NCBI GenBank assembly: GCA_946529215.1
Contig: CAMMZC010000005.1
Location: 1-64,000, forward strand
Direction: 5' to 3'
Origin: an uncultured Clostridia bacterium
GTDB taxonomy: Bacteria; Bacillota; Clostridia; TANB77; CAG-508
DNA length: 64,000 nt
Positions 9,145-18,555 of the stretch are shown piece after piece. Each line of letters opens with the position of its first letter. Positions within the stretch are counted from its first letter, which is position 1. A model generated the notes under the pieces. The model ran no database searches. It was not told the origin of the DNA and saw only the letters and a program-made list of their open reading frames with translations. The translations under genes and the position numbers were made by a program.

Positions 9145-9875
9145 ATTATTTCCTCCTTTCTAAAGACTGGACCTTCTTTGCAAACTCTTTTTGTTCCATT
9201 TTTTGTTTTTATAGAACATCCCATACATGCTCCAAATCCACATCCCATTCTTTCTTCAAAACTTAGCTCCCCATCTGATTGTGCTTCATCATAAACTGCT
9301 TTAAGCATTGGCATTGGTCCACATGCATAATAATATGTGTAATCTTCTAATTCTTTTATAATATTTGTAACAAATCCTTTTGTTCCATAGCTTCCATCAA
9401 CTGTTGAAACATATACTTCTACACCTAAGTTTTTGAATTCATTTTCATAAAATATTTCTTCTTTTGTATTAAATCCCAAAACTATAATTGGTTTTTTACC
9501 ATCTTTTAATAATTCTTTGCATAATCTATACATAGGTGGAACTCCAACTCCTCCAGCTATTAAAAGAGGTCTATCTCCACTTAAGTTTTTGTCAAATCCA
9601 TTTCCAAGTCCTGTTAAAATATTTAGTTTTTCACCTATATTCATTTTAGACATTTTCTCTGTACCTTTTCCGAATATCTTGTAAATAATTGTTAAAGTAT
9701 TTTCATCATAATCTGAAATCGAAATAGGTCTTCTTAAAAAGCACCCATCTATTTTTATGTTTATAAATTGTCCAGGCCTATTTATATATTGTGTATCCCC
9801 CTTTAAAACCATTCTATATACATCTTTTGTAAGCATTTGATTTTCCAAAATTTCATAAATGTCATTTTTGTACAT
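9138..9875 (-). CDS. pyrK: dihydroorotate dehydrogenase electron transfer subunit
   Basis: FAD and 2Fe-2S subunit passing electrons from PyrD to NAD+. The N-terminal ferredoxin-reductase fold has RPISISDYDE (FAD), GGVGVPPMY (NAD) and the C-terminal cysteine cluster CGFGACMGC plus a later Cys in KRVCKEGP. At 245 aa it is normal length. It overlaps pyrD and follows pyrC by about 48 bp. Confidence 0.96.
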   Translation of the reverse strand: MYKNDIYEILENQMLTKDVYRMVLKGDTQYINRPGQFINIKIDGCFLRRPISISDYDENTLTIIYKIFGKGTEKMSKMNIGEKLNILTGLGNGFDKNLSGDRPLLIAGGVGVPPMYRLCKELLKDGKKPIIVLGFNTKEEIFYENEFKNLGVEVYVSTVDGSYGTKGFVTNIIKELEDYTYYYACGPMPMLKAVYDEAQSDGELSFEERMGCGFGACMGCSIKTKNGTKRVCKEGPVFRKEEIIW

Positions 9876-9923
9876 AAATAAATCACTCCTTAAATTAAAC
9901 TCATATATTCATCTATGTATATC

Positions 9924-11189
9924 CTACATATCTTTATATACTTCTTTTCCGCCACAAATAGTTAATTTGCATTTTCCGAAAACTTCGTTTCCATCAAAAG
10001 GTGTAGCTCTACCCATAGAAACAAATGTATTTGAATCTATATTATATTTTTCATTTAAATCATAAACTGTCAAATCTGCTGTTTCTCCTACCTTTATTTC
10101 TGTTCCTATTCCAAAAACTTTTCTTGCATTTGTGTTCATTAAATTAATTAAATCTTCCAATGTGATAATGTTTTTCTTGACTAAGTTTGTATATAAAACA
10201 GGGAATGCTACCTCTAATCCTACTACTCCCATGGCGCTTCCTTGCAAACCTTTTGACTTTTCTTCTTTAGAGTGTGGTGCATGGTCTGTAATAATTAAAT
10301 CAATTGTTCCATCTTTTATTCCTTTAATTAATTCTTCTTGATCTTCTTTAGACCTTATTGGAGGATTCATTTTAAATCTTCCATCTTCTTGTAAATCCAT
10401 ATCTGTAAGAGTTAAATAATGTGGACCTGTTTCACAAGTAATATTTACACCTTCTTTTTTTGCTTGTCTTATAGCATGAACACTTTCTTTTGTAGAAACA
10501 TGGCAAACATGATAATGACAACCAGTTTTTCTTGATAATTCAATATCTCTTTTTATAGGTCCCCACTCACTTTCAGAACAAATCCCTTTATGTCCATGAA
10601 TTTTTGCATATTCTCCATCATGTATATATCCACCATTTAATAATGAATTATCTTCACAATGTGCTACTATCATTTTGTTTAATTTTTTAGCTTCTTCCAT
10701 AGCTTTAAGCATCATTTCTTCACTTTGAACTCCATGTCCATCATCTGAAAATGCACATACATAGTCTTTCATCTTTTCAAAATCCGCAAGTTCTTCGCCT
10801 TTTTCACCTTTTGTTATTGAACCATAAGGGTATACATTTATAACAGCATCTTTTTTTATAGCATCTAATTCAAGTTGTAAATTTTCCATACAATCAGGAA
10901 CAGGATTTAAATTTGGCATTGCACAAATACTTGTATATCCACCTTTTGCCCCTGCCATACTTCCTGTTTTTATGGTCTCCTTATAAATAAAACCAGGTTC
11001 TCTTAAATGTGTATGAACATCTACTAAACCTGGTAATAAATACATATTTTTTAAATCATAAACTACATCGAATCCTACAGATTCAATGTTCTCTTCTATT
11101 TTTGTAATTTTTTCGTCTTGTACTTCAACATCTGCTTTTTGAAATTTTCCGTTAAAAAATACTGTTGCATTTTTAAGTAATAATTTCAT
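9924..11189 (-). CDS. pyrC: dihydroorotase
   Basis: Zinc amidohydrolase forming dihydroorotate from carbamoyl aspartate (bacterial class I, 421 aa). Metal and substrate motifs are DVHTHLREPGF near residue 57, HCEDNSL, HVCHVST and ITDHAPH near residue 300. It is the first gene of the operon and has an AGGAGG SD. The operon has no pyrB, carAB or pyrR in this window, so the early pathway steps must be elsewhere. Confidence 0.96.
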   Translation of the reverse strand: MKLLLKNATVFFNGKFQKADVEVQDEKITKIEENIESVGFDVVYDLKNMYLLPGLVDVHTHLREPGFIYKETIKTGSMAGAKGGYTSICAMPNLNPVPDCMENLQLELDAIKKDAVINVYPYGSITKGEKGEELADFEKMKDYVCAFSDDGHGVQSEEMMLKAMEEAKKLNKMIVAHCEDNSLLNGGYIHDGEYAKIHGHKGICSESEWGPIKRDIELSRKTGCHYHVCHVSTKESVHAIRQAKKEGVNITCETGPHYLTLTDMDLQEDGRFKMNPPIRSKEDQEELIKGIKDGTIDLIITDHAPHSKEEKSKGLQGSAMGVVGLEVAFPVLYTNLVKKNIITLEDLINLMNTNARKVFGIGTEIKVGETADLTVYDLNEKYNIDSNTFVSMGRATPFDGNEVFGKCKLTICGGKEVYKDM

Positions 11190-11194
11190 AATAT

Positions 11195-11273
11195 ACCTCC
11201 TAATTAAAAATCTCTTAGGGAATCAGTTATTCCCACTGATAAGAATTATATTATTAAATTACATTTTTGTCAA
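11195..11273 (-). promoter_or_regulatory. pyr operon promoter and short structured leader
   Basis: TTGACA (11268-11273), 17 bp, TATAAT (11245-11250): a full consensus. Transcription should begin near 11236-11240. The leader then offers competing pairings: ATCAGT with ACTGAT, or GGGAAT with ATTCCC, and CCTAA with the TTAGG that forms part of the SD. Only one of the first two can form at a time, and the second competes for the bases next to the SD-blocking arm. Regulation by start-site choice or leader folding is an inference; I see no PyrR-type terminator. Confidence 0.7.
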
Positions 11274-11307
11274 CAGTATTTTCCTTATAAATCACTTTAT
11301 ATAACCT

Positions 11308-11781
11308 TTATTTTCTATCATCATTTATTTCATGTATAGAAAAACATCTATTTTTAATCATTCTTTTTAATATTTGAGGTTTTAATGGATATTGCTCTAT
11401 TTTATCTAGATCAATCCAATCATATCTAAGTTCATCTTCGCCTTCAATATTTTTTATTGAGTCTATTATTTTTTTGTCTGCATCATCTTTAAAATCAACT
11501 CTGTAAACAAACATTATCTCATGATATGGCATATCATCTGCATCAAAGAAGTTTTCTATAGTTGAAACATATTCTAAAATTTCAATTTCTTTTCCCATTT
11601 CTTCTTTTATTTCTCTTTTTAAAGTGTCTTCTGAACTTTCTCCAATTTTCACTCTTCCACCAACTAAAGCCATATGACTTTCATTTACATTATTATGAAC
11701 AAGTAGTTTGTTATTATGAATTATTAATGCACAAGCTCTAATATTTAGTTTTTTATTATCTAAAATTACAGTTAAATCCAT
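11308..11781 (-). CDS. NUDIX hydrolase
   Basis: A 157-aa MutT-fold pyrophosphohydrolase. The Nudix box runs GGRVKIGESSEDTLKREI then KEEMG, matching Gx5Ex7REUxEExGU exactly. The substrate cannot be told. It is monocistronic, with a promoter overlaid by a long inverted repeat (11794-11830) that recurs upstream of the next two genes, so it probably belongs to the same regulon as the helicase and GHKL ATPase. Confidence 0.9.
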   Translation of the reverse strand: MDLTVILDNKKLNIRACALIIHNNKLLVHNNVNESHMALVGGRVKIGESSEDTLKREIKEEMGKEIEILEYVSTIENFFDADDMPYHEIMFVYRVDFKDDADKKIIDSIKNIEGEDELRYDWIDLDKIEQYPLKPQILKRMIKNRCFSIHEINDDRK

Positions 11782-11793
11782 TTTTGTTCCTCC

Positions 11794-11830
11794 TTTTCCA
11801 CAATTTTACCACAAATTGTGGAAAAGTAAA
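11794..11830 (-). promoter_or_regulatory. shared promoter/operator, copy A (NUDIX)
   Basis: -35 TTTACT (11825-11830), 16 bp, -10 TAAAAT (11803-11808). Overlaid is a perfect 13-bp inverted repeat, TTTTCCACAATTT and its complement, separated by 6 bp; inside lies the 13-mer palindrome CCACAAATTGTGG. The SD follows directly. Copies B (15095) and C (16801) match in sequence, spacing and position. Confidence 0.75.
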
Positions 11831-11866
11831 GAGGTTATTGTAAATCCTTTATTTTTAAGAAAACTT

Positions 11867-14800
11867 TTATAAAATATTATTATTTGCTTCAGATAGATAT
11901 TTACCTGGAATTTTATTTTTTAATCTCCAAATAAAACTAACCGGATTATTTCCCTTATGACTTACATGTGTACATTCCCCCAAATAAATATATGGACTGG
12001 CTTTGCCATTTTTGTTTCCATCTATTGTTTTATACTCTCTGACAAATAAAGAAACTCTACCATTACTATGAATATATCTCTGTACTTTTTTACTTTTTTC
12101 TGTATCTCTATGTTGGCTTTGCCAATGAAATAAACTATCACTTATTGCATAATCCTTATACAAAGTTAATTCAGAGAAATCCTTTTCCGATTTATTAAGT
12201 GTTACGAAAAAAACATCCAAATCTTTATCTTTAAGATACATTACTCCTTCAGTTAATGGACCATAAAAATCTTCTCTATAATATTCAAGCCCTGCCAAAA
12301 TTTGTGCTTGTGTATATTTGCAATGAACTTCTAATGGACATATAAAATCATAGCTATTCTTTATAGGTACACAATTAATTTGTTCATATAAAATATCTAA
12401 TATATCTAATATTTCATTCTTTATAAGGTTATTGCTTATAATCTTTTCTATTCCTTCTTTAATAGATTTTATTCCTTCTATTTCTGGATTTTTCACATAA
12501 AATGTATAATATAACATATTCCTTAATATTGTTTTCTCTTTATCAAGTTCTATATTCGGATTTTTTATATAATTTCTTGCAAATTCAATTAATTTAGGAG
12601 AATCCATTGACAATAAATTAACTATCCTTTTACATAGAAATTCCTCATTATCATATTTAATATCTTGTATAATTTCAGCTTCTACACATAATCTTGTAAA
12701 AGTTCTTTTTCCGTTATAAAACTCGTTCAAAGGAATATTATAATATTTTAAGAAATTCCTTAAATTTAACTTTTCTCCTGTATCATTTTCAAAATTTTTT
12801 ATTTTATTAATTAAAGCATCTTTATTATTCTTTAATCCTTTTATATTTCTTAAAACATATTCTTTTGCCTGCTTTTCCAATTTTATAAAACATCCTTTAG
12901 GTAATGAAACAAATCCATCTTTTACATAGCTTTCAACTGATTTCTTTGTTTTCCCTATTAATGCTCTATATTTATCTGCAAATTTGTAATTTTTGTTAGA
13001 CTGCCCTATAAAGTCCAATACTGTCAAACATTCTTTTCCATCTACTATTCTTAATCCTCTACCTAATTGTTGTAAAAATATAGTTATACTTTCTGTTGGC
13101 CTTAAAAATAATATTGTATTTATTTGTGGTATATCAATACCCTCATTAAATAAATCAACAGTAAAGATTACCTTTATGCTTCCATCTACTAATTTTTTCG
13201 AAGCATTTTTCCTAATTTCATCATTACTATTTCCTGTTAATGCAATTGCCGGAATCCCAGAATTATTAAATTCATTTGCCATAAATTCGGCATGTTTTAT
13301 ACTAACACAAAATCCTAAAGCTTTCACATTTTCTATATCGTCTACATACTTTATAGTGTTTGTTATTATATCTTTAGCTCTTCTTTTAGCTTTTTCAGTA
13401 TCAAATACATATACATTTTCTAATTCAGAGACTTCATATCCTCCTCGTGTCCACTTCAAATCTGATAAGTCTACAAAATCTGACACTCCAAAATATTGAA
13501 ACGGACATAATAATTTGTGGTCAATTGCTTCAGGTAATCTTAATTCATATGCCATTTTATTATCGAAAAATTTGGTTATGTCTTCTCCATCCATTCTTTC
13601 AGGTGTTGCAGTTAAACCTAATAATACTTTTGGTTTATAATAATCCAATATCTTTTTATAAGATTGTGCAGCTCCATGATGAACCTCATCTATAACTATA
13701 TAATCATAAAAATCTGGAGAAGTTCTTTCTATTAATTTGGTTGAATTTAAACTTTGTATACTTACAAATAAATTTTCAATTGATTCTGGTTTATTCTTTT
13801 CAACTAATAATTCTCCAAAATTCAAATCTTTACAAATATATCTAAAAGTATCTCTACTTTTCTTCAATATTTCTTTTCTATGTGCAACATATAATAGTCT
13901 AGCTCTTGGATTTTCTTCTCTAAATTTTTTATAATCAAAAGCTGAAATTACCGTCTTTCCAACTCCAGTAGCTGCAACAATTAAATTTTTATACCTTCCA
14001 AAAATTTTTCTTTCAGCTTCAAGATTTTCCAATATTTCCTTTTGATATGTATAGGGTTTTATATCTAACTCAAATGTCATATCAGTTCTATTATTATTTG
14101 ACTTATTTAATGCATTTTTTAAATGTTCTCTACTCTTTTCACTGTTATCAAAAGTTTCAAATGTGCTATCGTTCCAGTAAGTTTCAAATGTTGCATTTAT
14201 TTTAGCTATTATTTCAAAAGATTCTTTTTCAGACAATTTAACATTCCATTCTAGTCCAGATGTCATTGCTATATCTGACATATTTGAAGAACCTATATAA
14301 GCAGTTGTAAATCCATTTTCTCTTCTAAAAATATACGCTTTAGCATGTAATCTTGTTCTTTTAGTATCATAAGATATTTTAATTTCTGTATTTGGTAATT
14401 TAGCTAATTCTTCTATTGCTTTAAAATCTGTAGCTTCCATATATGATGTTGTAATGATTTTTATTTTTTTTCCACTCTCAGCAAAGTATTTTAACTCTTC
14501 TAATATCTTTCTTAATCCGCTCCATTTAATAAATGAAACCAACATGTATATTTCATCTGAAGAAAAGATTTCTCTTTTCATTTCTTCCTGTAAATTAGGC
14601 TCTAGTTTTGCCCCTGTAAACAAGGAAGCTCTAGCAATAGATTTTTCTGGTCTTATAACCTGATTATCAAACAAAGTATAATTCATTTTGTCATAAACAT
14701 ATGTTAAAACTTCTGCACTTTGGGCTATTTTTAACTCCTCAAATTCTTCTTCATTTAACTTTTGTTTTAAGAGTTCAATAATATCATTGCATAATTCTAT

Positions 14801-15004
14801 TTGCTTTATTAAATATTCCTGTGCTTCTTTAGTTTCATCTCTTAAATATTCTAAAGCTGTTTTTGTTATTTCTGAAATATATTGTGTTAAAAATGTTTTT
14901 GCATCTTCACTATCTAAATTTTCTCTACCTACAATAAGATTTCCATTGTTTATCTCCTTTAAAATTTTATTATTTATAATCTCTTCATATATTCCATTTT
15001 TCAT
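11867..15004 (-). CDS. PLD-like nuclease / SF2 helicase / DUF3427 protein
   Basis: A 1045-aa multidomain protein. Residues ~130-290 form a phospholipase-D-like nuclease domain with one HxK motif (LHAKAYIF, ~219, followed by GSSNMSD). Residues ~320-680 form an SF2 helicase: Walker A AATGVGKT (~344), DEVH box (~439), GLTATPER and motif VI QQLGRGLR. The rest is DUF3427. The family is widespread in accessory and defence-like islands and is thought to act on DNA, but function here is inferred. The start has GGAAGGTGG. A leader of about 90 nt separates it from the copy-B promoter. Confidence 0.88.
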   Translation of the reverse strand: MKNGIYEEIINNKILKEINNGNLIVGRENLDSEDAKTFLTQYISEITKTALEYLRDETKEAQEYLIKQIELCNDIIELLKQKLNEEEFEELKIAQSAEVLTYVYDKMNYTLFDNQVIRPEKSIARASLFTGAKLEPNLQEEMKREIFSSDEIYMLVSFIKWSGLRKILEELKYFAESGKKIKIITTSYMEATDFKAIEELAKLPNTEIKISYDTKRTRLHAKAYIFRRENGFTTAYIGSSNMSDIAMTSGLEWNVKLSEKESFEIIAKINATFETYWNDSTFETFDNSEKSREHLKNALNKSNNNRTDMTFELDIKPYTYQKEILENLEAERKIFGRYKNLIVAATGVGKTVISAFDYKKFREENPRARLLYVAHRKEILKKSRDTFRYICKDLNFGELLVEKNKPESIENLFVSIQSLNSTKLIERTSPDFYDYIVIDEVHHGAAQSYKKILDYYKPKVLLGLTATPERMDGEDITKFFDNKMAYELRLPEAIDHKLLCPFQYFGVSDFVDLSDLKWTRGGYEVSELENVYVFDTEKAKRRAKDIITNTIKYVDDIENVKALGFCVSIKHAEFMANEFNNSGIPAIALTGNSNDEIRKNASKKLVDGSIKVIFTVDLFNEGIDIPQINTILFLRPTESITIFLQQLGRGLRIVDGKECLTVLDFIGQSNKNYKFADKYRALIGKTKKSVESYVKDGFVSLPKGCFIKLEKQAKEYVLRNIKGLKNNKDALINKIKNFENDTGEKLNLRNFLKYYNIPLNEFYNGKRTFTRLCVEAEIIQDIKYDNEEFLCKRIVNLLSMDSPKLIEFARNYIKNPNIELDKEKTILRNMLYYTFYVKNPEIEGIKSIKEGIEKIISNNLIKNEILDILDILYEQINCVPIKNSYDFICPLEVHCKYTQAQILAGLEYYREDFYGPLTEGVMYLKDKDLDVFFVTLNKSEKDFSELTLYKDYAISDSLFHWQSQHRDTEKSKKVQRYIHSNGRVSLFVREYKTIDGNKNGKASPYIYLGECTHVSHKGNNPVSFIWRLKNKIPGKYLSEANNNIL

Positions 15005-15094
15005 ATAACCACCTTCCCAATTATTATATTCCTTTACAGAAAAACTATTTTAAATTTCTGTACTTTCATTCATCAATATCTAAAAAGTTCTTCT

Positions 15095-15131
15095 TTTTCT
15101 ACAATCTTATTATAAGTTGTAGAAAAGTAAA
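15095..15131 (-). promoter_or_regulatory. shared promoter/operator, copy B (helicase)
   Basis: -35 TTTACT (15126-15131), 16 bp, -10 TAAGAT (15104-15109). The overlay is the inverted repeat TTTTCTACAA / TTGTAGAAAA with CTTA/TAAG inside. Base changes relative to copy A keep the dyad symmetry (C to T paired with G to A), which argues for a bound dimeric regulator. Confidence 0.7.
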
Positions 15132-15167
15132 TGCTTTTTTGAAATCAATCTATTTCTTCTTATAAAT

Positions 15168-15216
15168 AAAATCAAGTCTCAATAAAAGTGTATAAACATT
15201 AATTAGACCTGATTTT
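15168..15216 (-). terminator. probable terminator of the GHKL ATPase gene
   Basis: Arms AAAATCA.GTCT and AGAC.TGATTTT form an imperfect stem with a long A/T loop, about 30 bp after the GHKL stop. The T-tract on the minus strand is moderate. Confidence 0.5.
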
Positions 15217-15246
15217 AAAAAAAGTTTAATCCTTTTCACTACAATT

Positions 15247-16743
15247 TTATTCTTCTGGTACATTTAATTCTTCCCATGTTTTAAGTATAAAATTATAATT
15301 ATCTCCGTTTGCATCTTTCATTTTATTAATATATTCAACCATTCTATATACAGAATCAGGATGATTATTAGCTAATAAAACACCTTTTGAAGGTTTCATC
15401 TTTTCATAAACTAATCCGTCCCAATACATTCTTAATTGATATACGTCTTTAGGTGAAGTCTTTATTTTTTTTCCTTCATAAATAGTTATTTCATTATTAC
15501 TACAATGATATAAATCAATTCTTAATTTCATATCTTCTTCAAAAACATATTGTTCTGTTGTTATTGTATCATTTGAATTATTATATGCCTTTAAATTAGA
15601 TTGAAGATTTTGAAACATTTTAACTTCATTATATTCATCATTAGACTCTTCTACTTCCTTAATAGTTGGATATTTTTGTTTTATCCATCTGATTAAAGCA
15701 TCATACTTACTATCGTTTGTTTTAAATGAATTTTTTGATGTTTTAGTTTCTGGTAATTTGTTTTTGTCTTCAGAAATTACATCTATTATTCCTAAAAAAT
15801 AATTATAACTATTATGTTTTGCTTTATTCCATATTTCAGAAAATAAATTATATGCTAATGCTCTTCCATTTATTCTGATTTCAACTCCAGAAGATGACAT
15901 ATTTCTTTTATAATATCTAATGTTGTCTCCTGATTTTATAGATCCAAAAATATAATTTATTTTTACATTACCATTTCCCAAATCACATATTTCAGAATTT
16001 TCTTTAAATATTTCTTCCCAATTTGGCAACAATGCTGTTACATTTTCGTCTTTTCTTAAACTATTATTAACAAATAATTTTACATTAATTTTACATTTGT
16101 TATCTTCAATAATTTTAGAATATGTAAAAGCAGTATCTTCAATAAAATAATCTATCATTCTTTCATATGATGTATTATAGTTTGCACCAGGTATACCTTC
16201 TGTTAATGTACTTAATAACACTTTATCAATTTTAAATTCAATAATAGTACCTGTATCATTATAATTTCCAGGCCAATTTGAATCTTGAATATTTATTATT
16301 TTAGCAGTCCAATTCTCTGTTTGATATGGAGCATTTATTACTTCAAAGGAATTATTTTCCAAATCTTCTTTAGTCCTTGTATATATTTTCCAATTTTTGT
16401 TTTCCTTATCAGCAGCTGCTAATGCATGTTTTAACCCAAAACCGTGTTCATTCAAAGGGCTTTCTTGAGACTTTTTATTTCCTATACTTAATGCATTATC
16501 TAAATTATTTATCCCTGTACCTGTATCCTCTATTTGTATTAAAATATCATTATCATCATTAACCTTAAATATAATATTAACCTGTTTATTCTGCAAATAC
16601 TTTGAATTTATACCTGTTAAATTAGAAATACTATTATCTATAAATTCAAAAATTATCTGTTGAATATTGTCAAAATTTCCTCCTAATCCTTCCCACATTT
16701 CTTCTATTTTAATTCCATTATTAATCGCTTTCTCTTTTTCCAT
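15247..16743 (-). CDS. GHKL (HATPase_c) ATP-binding protein
   Basis: A 498-aa protein with an N-terminal GHKL ATPase domain. The N box is EFIDNSISN (~33-41), the G1 box IEDTGTGI (~72) and the G2 region NEHGFGLKHALAA (~98). No histidine-kinase dimerisation domain, REC or membrane segment is present, so it is closer to the MORC/Hsp90/MutL-type proteins found in conflict systems. The C-terminal ~250 residues are not recognised. It shares the operator-bearing promoter type with the NUDIX and helicase genes and has a GGAGGAG SD. Confidence 0.8.
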   Translation of the reverse strand: MEKEKAINNGIKIEEMWEGLGGNFDNIQQIIFEFIDNSISNLTGINSKYLQNKQVNIIFKVNDDNDILIQIEDTGTGINNLDNALSIGNKKSQESPLNEHGFGLKHALAAADKENKNWKIYTRTKEDLENNSFEVINAPYQTENWTAKIINIQDSNWPGNYNDTGTIIEFKIDKVLLSTLTEGIPGANYNTSYERMIDYFIEDTAFTYSKIIEDNKCKINVKLFVNNSLRKDENVTALLPNWEEIFKENSEICDLGNGNVKINYIFGSIKSGDNIRYYKRNMSSSGVEIRINGRALAYNLFSEIWNKAKHNSYNYFLGIIDVISEDKNKLPETKTSKNSFKTNDSKYDALIRWIKQKYPTIKEVEESNDEYNEVKMFQNLQSNLKAYNNSNDTITTEQYVFEEDMKLRIDLYHCSNNEITIYEGKKIKTSPKDVYQLRMYWDGLVYEKMKPSKGVLLANNHPDSVYRMVEYINKMKDANGDNYNFILKTWEELNVPEE

Positions 16744-16800
16744 TTCTCCTCCTTTTCTATTATATAACCATTTTTAAATATATAATATTAGTTATTTATT

Positions 16801-16831
16801 ATAATTTTATCACAAAATTTGGAAAAGTAAA
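16801..16831 (-). promoter_or_regulatory. shared promoter/operator, copy C (GHKL ATPase)
   Basis: -35 TTTACT (16826-16831), 16 bp, -10 TAAAAT (16804-16809), with TTTTCCAAATTTTGTGA between. It is the same promoter as copies A and B but its dyad is more degenerate. Confidence 0.7.
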
Positions 16832-16865
16832 TATTTTATTTTAATTTTTTTATTCAAATCTCTTC

Positions 16866-18449
16866 CTAAAACCCAATCAACCTTTTTTTCTTACCACTCC
16901 CTACATTCATACTTTCCAAAGCAGAAACAATATCTTTAGAAGTAATCGTATTTATGTTTTTACTATCAGTATTTGCGATTCTTGTAGATTGTTCAAATTT
17001 TGTTTTTTCAAAAACATTTCTAACATATCTACCATTTCCGAAATCTTCTTGCAATCTTGCTTTTTCAAAATTTTTAAGCAAAACTTCCTCACAATTTGTA
17101 GTAAGTTTATATTTTTCTTTTTTGCATAATCCCATAAAAATCTGCATTAATTCATTTGCGCTATAATCCGGAAAATCTATTGTAAATTGTATTCTACTTT
17201 CAAATCCAGGGTTTAATTTTATTAATTCTTTCATTTCATTTGTATATCCTGCTAAAATAATACAAATCTCATCTCTATGATCTTCCATTTCTTTTATAAG
17301 TGTTGCAATCGCTTCATCTTCAAAGCCTCCTCTTGTACTAGATACTAAACTATATGCTTCGTCTATAAACAAAACTCCTCCAATTGCTTTTTCTACTGTT
17401 TCATGTACTTTTTGCGCTGTCCATCCAACATATTTTGCTACTAGATCTCTACCATGTATCTCAACAAATTCTCCATTTCCTGGTAATATGTTTTCCTCAT
17501 CAAATAATTTTCCAATTACTCTTGCTACACTTGTTTTTCCAGTTCCTGGGTTTCCATTAAAACACATGTGAAGTGTAGGCATTTTGCCACGTTCTTTATT
17601 TAATTTTACATAGTTCAATATTTTTTGAACTTCTTCTTTTATACCATTTAGCCCTATTAGCTTATCTAATTCTTCTTTTGCAGTTGTTTTTTGTTTTTCT
17701 TTTCTAAATTTTTTTCTCTTTGATACATTTGAGTTAGTTTTTCCACTTTTCTTTTTTAACATGTCATTACTAACCATTTTTATATCTTTACTTTTGCATT
17801 CTACAATTAGTTGCATAACTTCATTTTTTATTTTCCAAAATGGTTGATCTGAAAATTCTTTTATATCTTGCCTTTTATATTTTAAATTGTTTTTATCAAA
17901 AATGTTTCTACAATACATTATTTTGTCTTCTAAAGATATTTTTTCTATAGTCATTCTCCAACTAGCTAAAAAGCCTAGTTCTGCATCTGTTTCTCCTTCA
18001 CACCAATTTGTATCTTCAAAAACAAAAACTTTATCATTATATATTTTCATTATTCTTTCTATTGCTTCTAAATTATCTATATAATTAATTCTTAATTTTC
18101 TGTCATTTATAACTATTATACCATCTTCTACTACGGCAATCTTTTCAAATGGTGAGTCTTTTCTATTATTTACCAATTTATCAAGATAACAGATTCTATC
18201 ATTTGGAATAATATTATATTTGTAAAAAATTTTTCCAGTAACTTTTAGAAGTCCATCTAACAAATTATAAGAAGAATCATCTCTTACAATTATATTAAAA
18301 TTACCAAAATCAACTTCTCCTTTATTTCTCAACTTTTTGTATATTATCATATTTTTAAGTACTTCTTTATTTTGCACAACTCCACACAAATTATCTAGTT
18401 CATCTATTATTTTTTCATCTTCTGCATTTAATTCATACTCTTTTAACAT
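16866..18449 (-). CDS. CbbX/SpoVK-type AAA+ ATPase
   Basis: A 527-aa protein. Residues 1-~215 are of unknown fold; ~230-255 form a very basic linker. From ~258 comes a CbxX/CfqX-type AAA domain: LIGLNGIKEEVQKI, Walker A GNPGTGKT (~299), GWTAQKVHETVEKAIGG, Walker B VLFIDEAYSL and sensor region ILAGYTNEM. Such proteins remodel protein partners as hexamers (rubisco activase CbbX, SpoVK). Target unknown. It has its own promoter at 18479-18507 with a striking inverted repeat over the SD. Confidence 0.85.
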   Translation of the reverse strand: MLKEYELNAEDEKIIDELDNLCGVVQNKEVLKNMIIYKKLRNKGEVDFGNFNIIVRDDSSYNLLDGLLKVTGKIFYKYNIIPNDRICYLDKLVNNRKDSPFEKIAVVEDGIIVINDRKLRINYIDNLEAIERIMKIYNDKVFVFEDTNWCEGETDAELGFLASWRMTIEKISLEDKIMYCRNIFDKNNLKYKRQDIKEFSDQPFWKIKNEVMQLIVECKSKDIKMVSNDMLKKKSGKTNSNVSKRKKFRKEKQKTTAKEELDKLIGLNGIKEEVQKILNYVKLNKERGKMPTLHMCFNGNPGTGKTSVARVIGKLFDEENILPGNGEFVEIHGRDLVAKYVGWTAQKVHETVEKAIGGVLFIDEAYSLVSSTRGGFEDEAIATLIKEMEDHRDEICIILAGYTNEMKELIKLNPGFESRIQFTIDFPDYSANELMQIFMGLCKKEKYKLTTNCEEVLLKNFEKARLQEDFGNGRYVRNVFEKTKFEQSTRIANTDSKNINTITSKDIVSALESMNVGSGKKKRLIGF

Positions 18450-18454
18450 AAAAA

Positions 18455-18507
18455 AACCTCCTTAATTACTACCTTTAAATTATATAGTAAATTAAGGAGG
18501 TTTACAA
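18455..18507 (-). promoter_or_regulatory. promoter and 13-bp inverted repeat covering the SD of the AAA gene
   Basis: -35 TTGTAA (18502-18507), 17 bp, -10 TATAAT (18479-18484). Perfect arms AACCTCCTTAATT and AATTAAGGAGGTT (18455-18467, 18490-18502) lie on either side of the -10 box; one arm contains the AAGGAGG ribosome site. If transcription started upstream, the SD would be fully paired; with the promoter drawn here, only the SD-side arm is transcribed. Confidence 0.65.
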
Positions 18508-18555
18508 GTTGCTCGGTCACATATTGTATCTTTGATCTGTTTCTTTAATTATTTA

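Noticed and set aside
11195-11273. PyrR-dependent attenuator
   Set aside because: No terminator/antiterminator pair and no PyrR-binding loop sequence in the short leader; no pyrR in the window.
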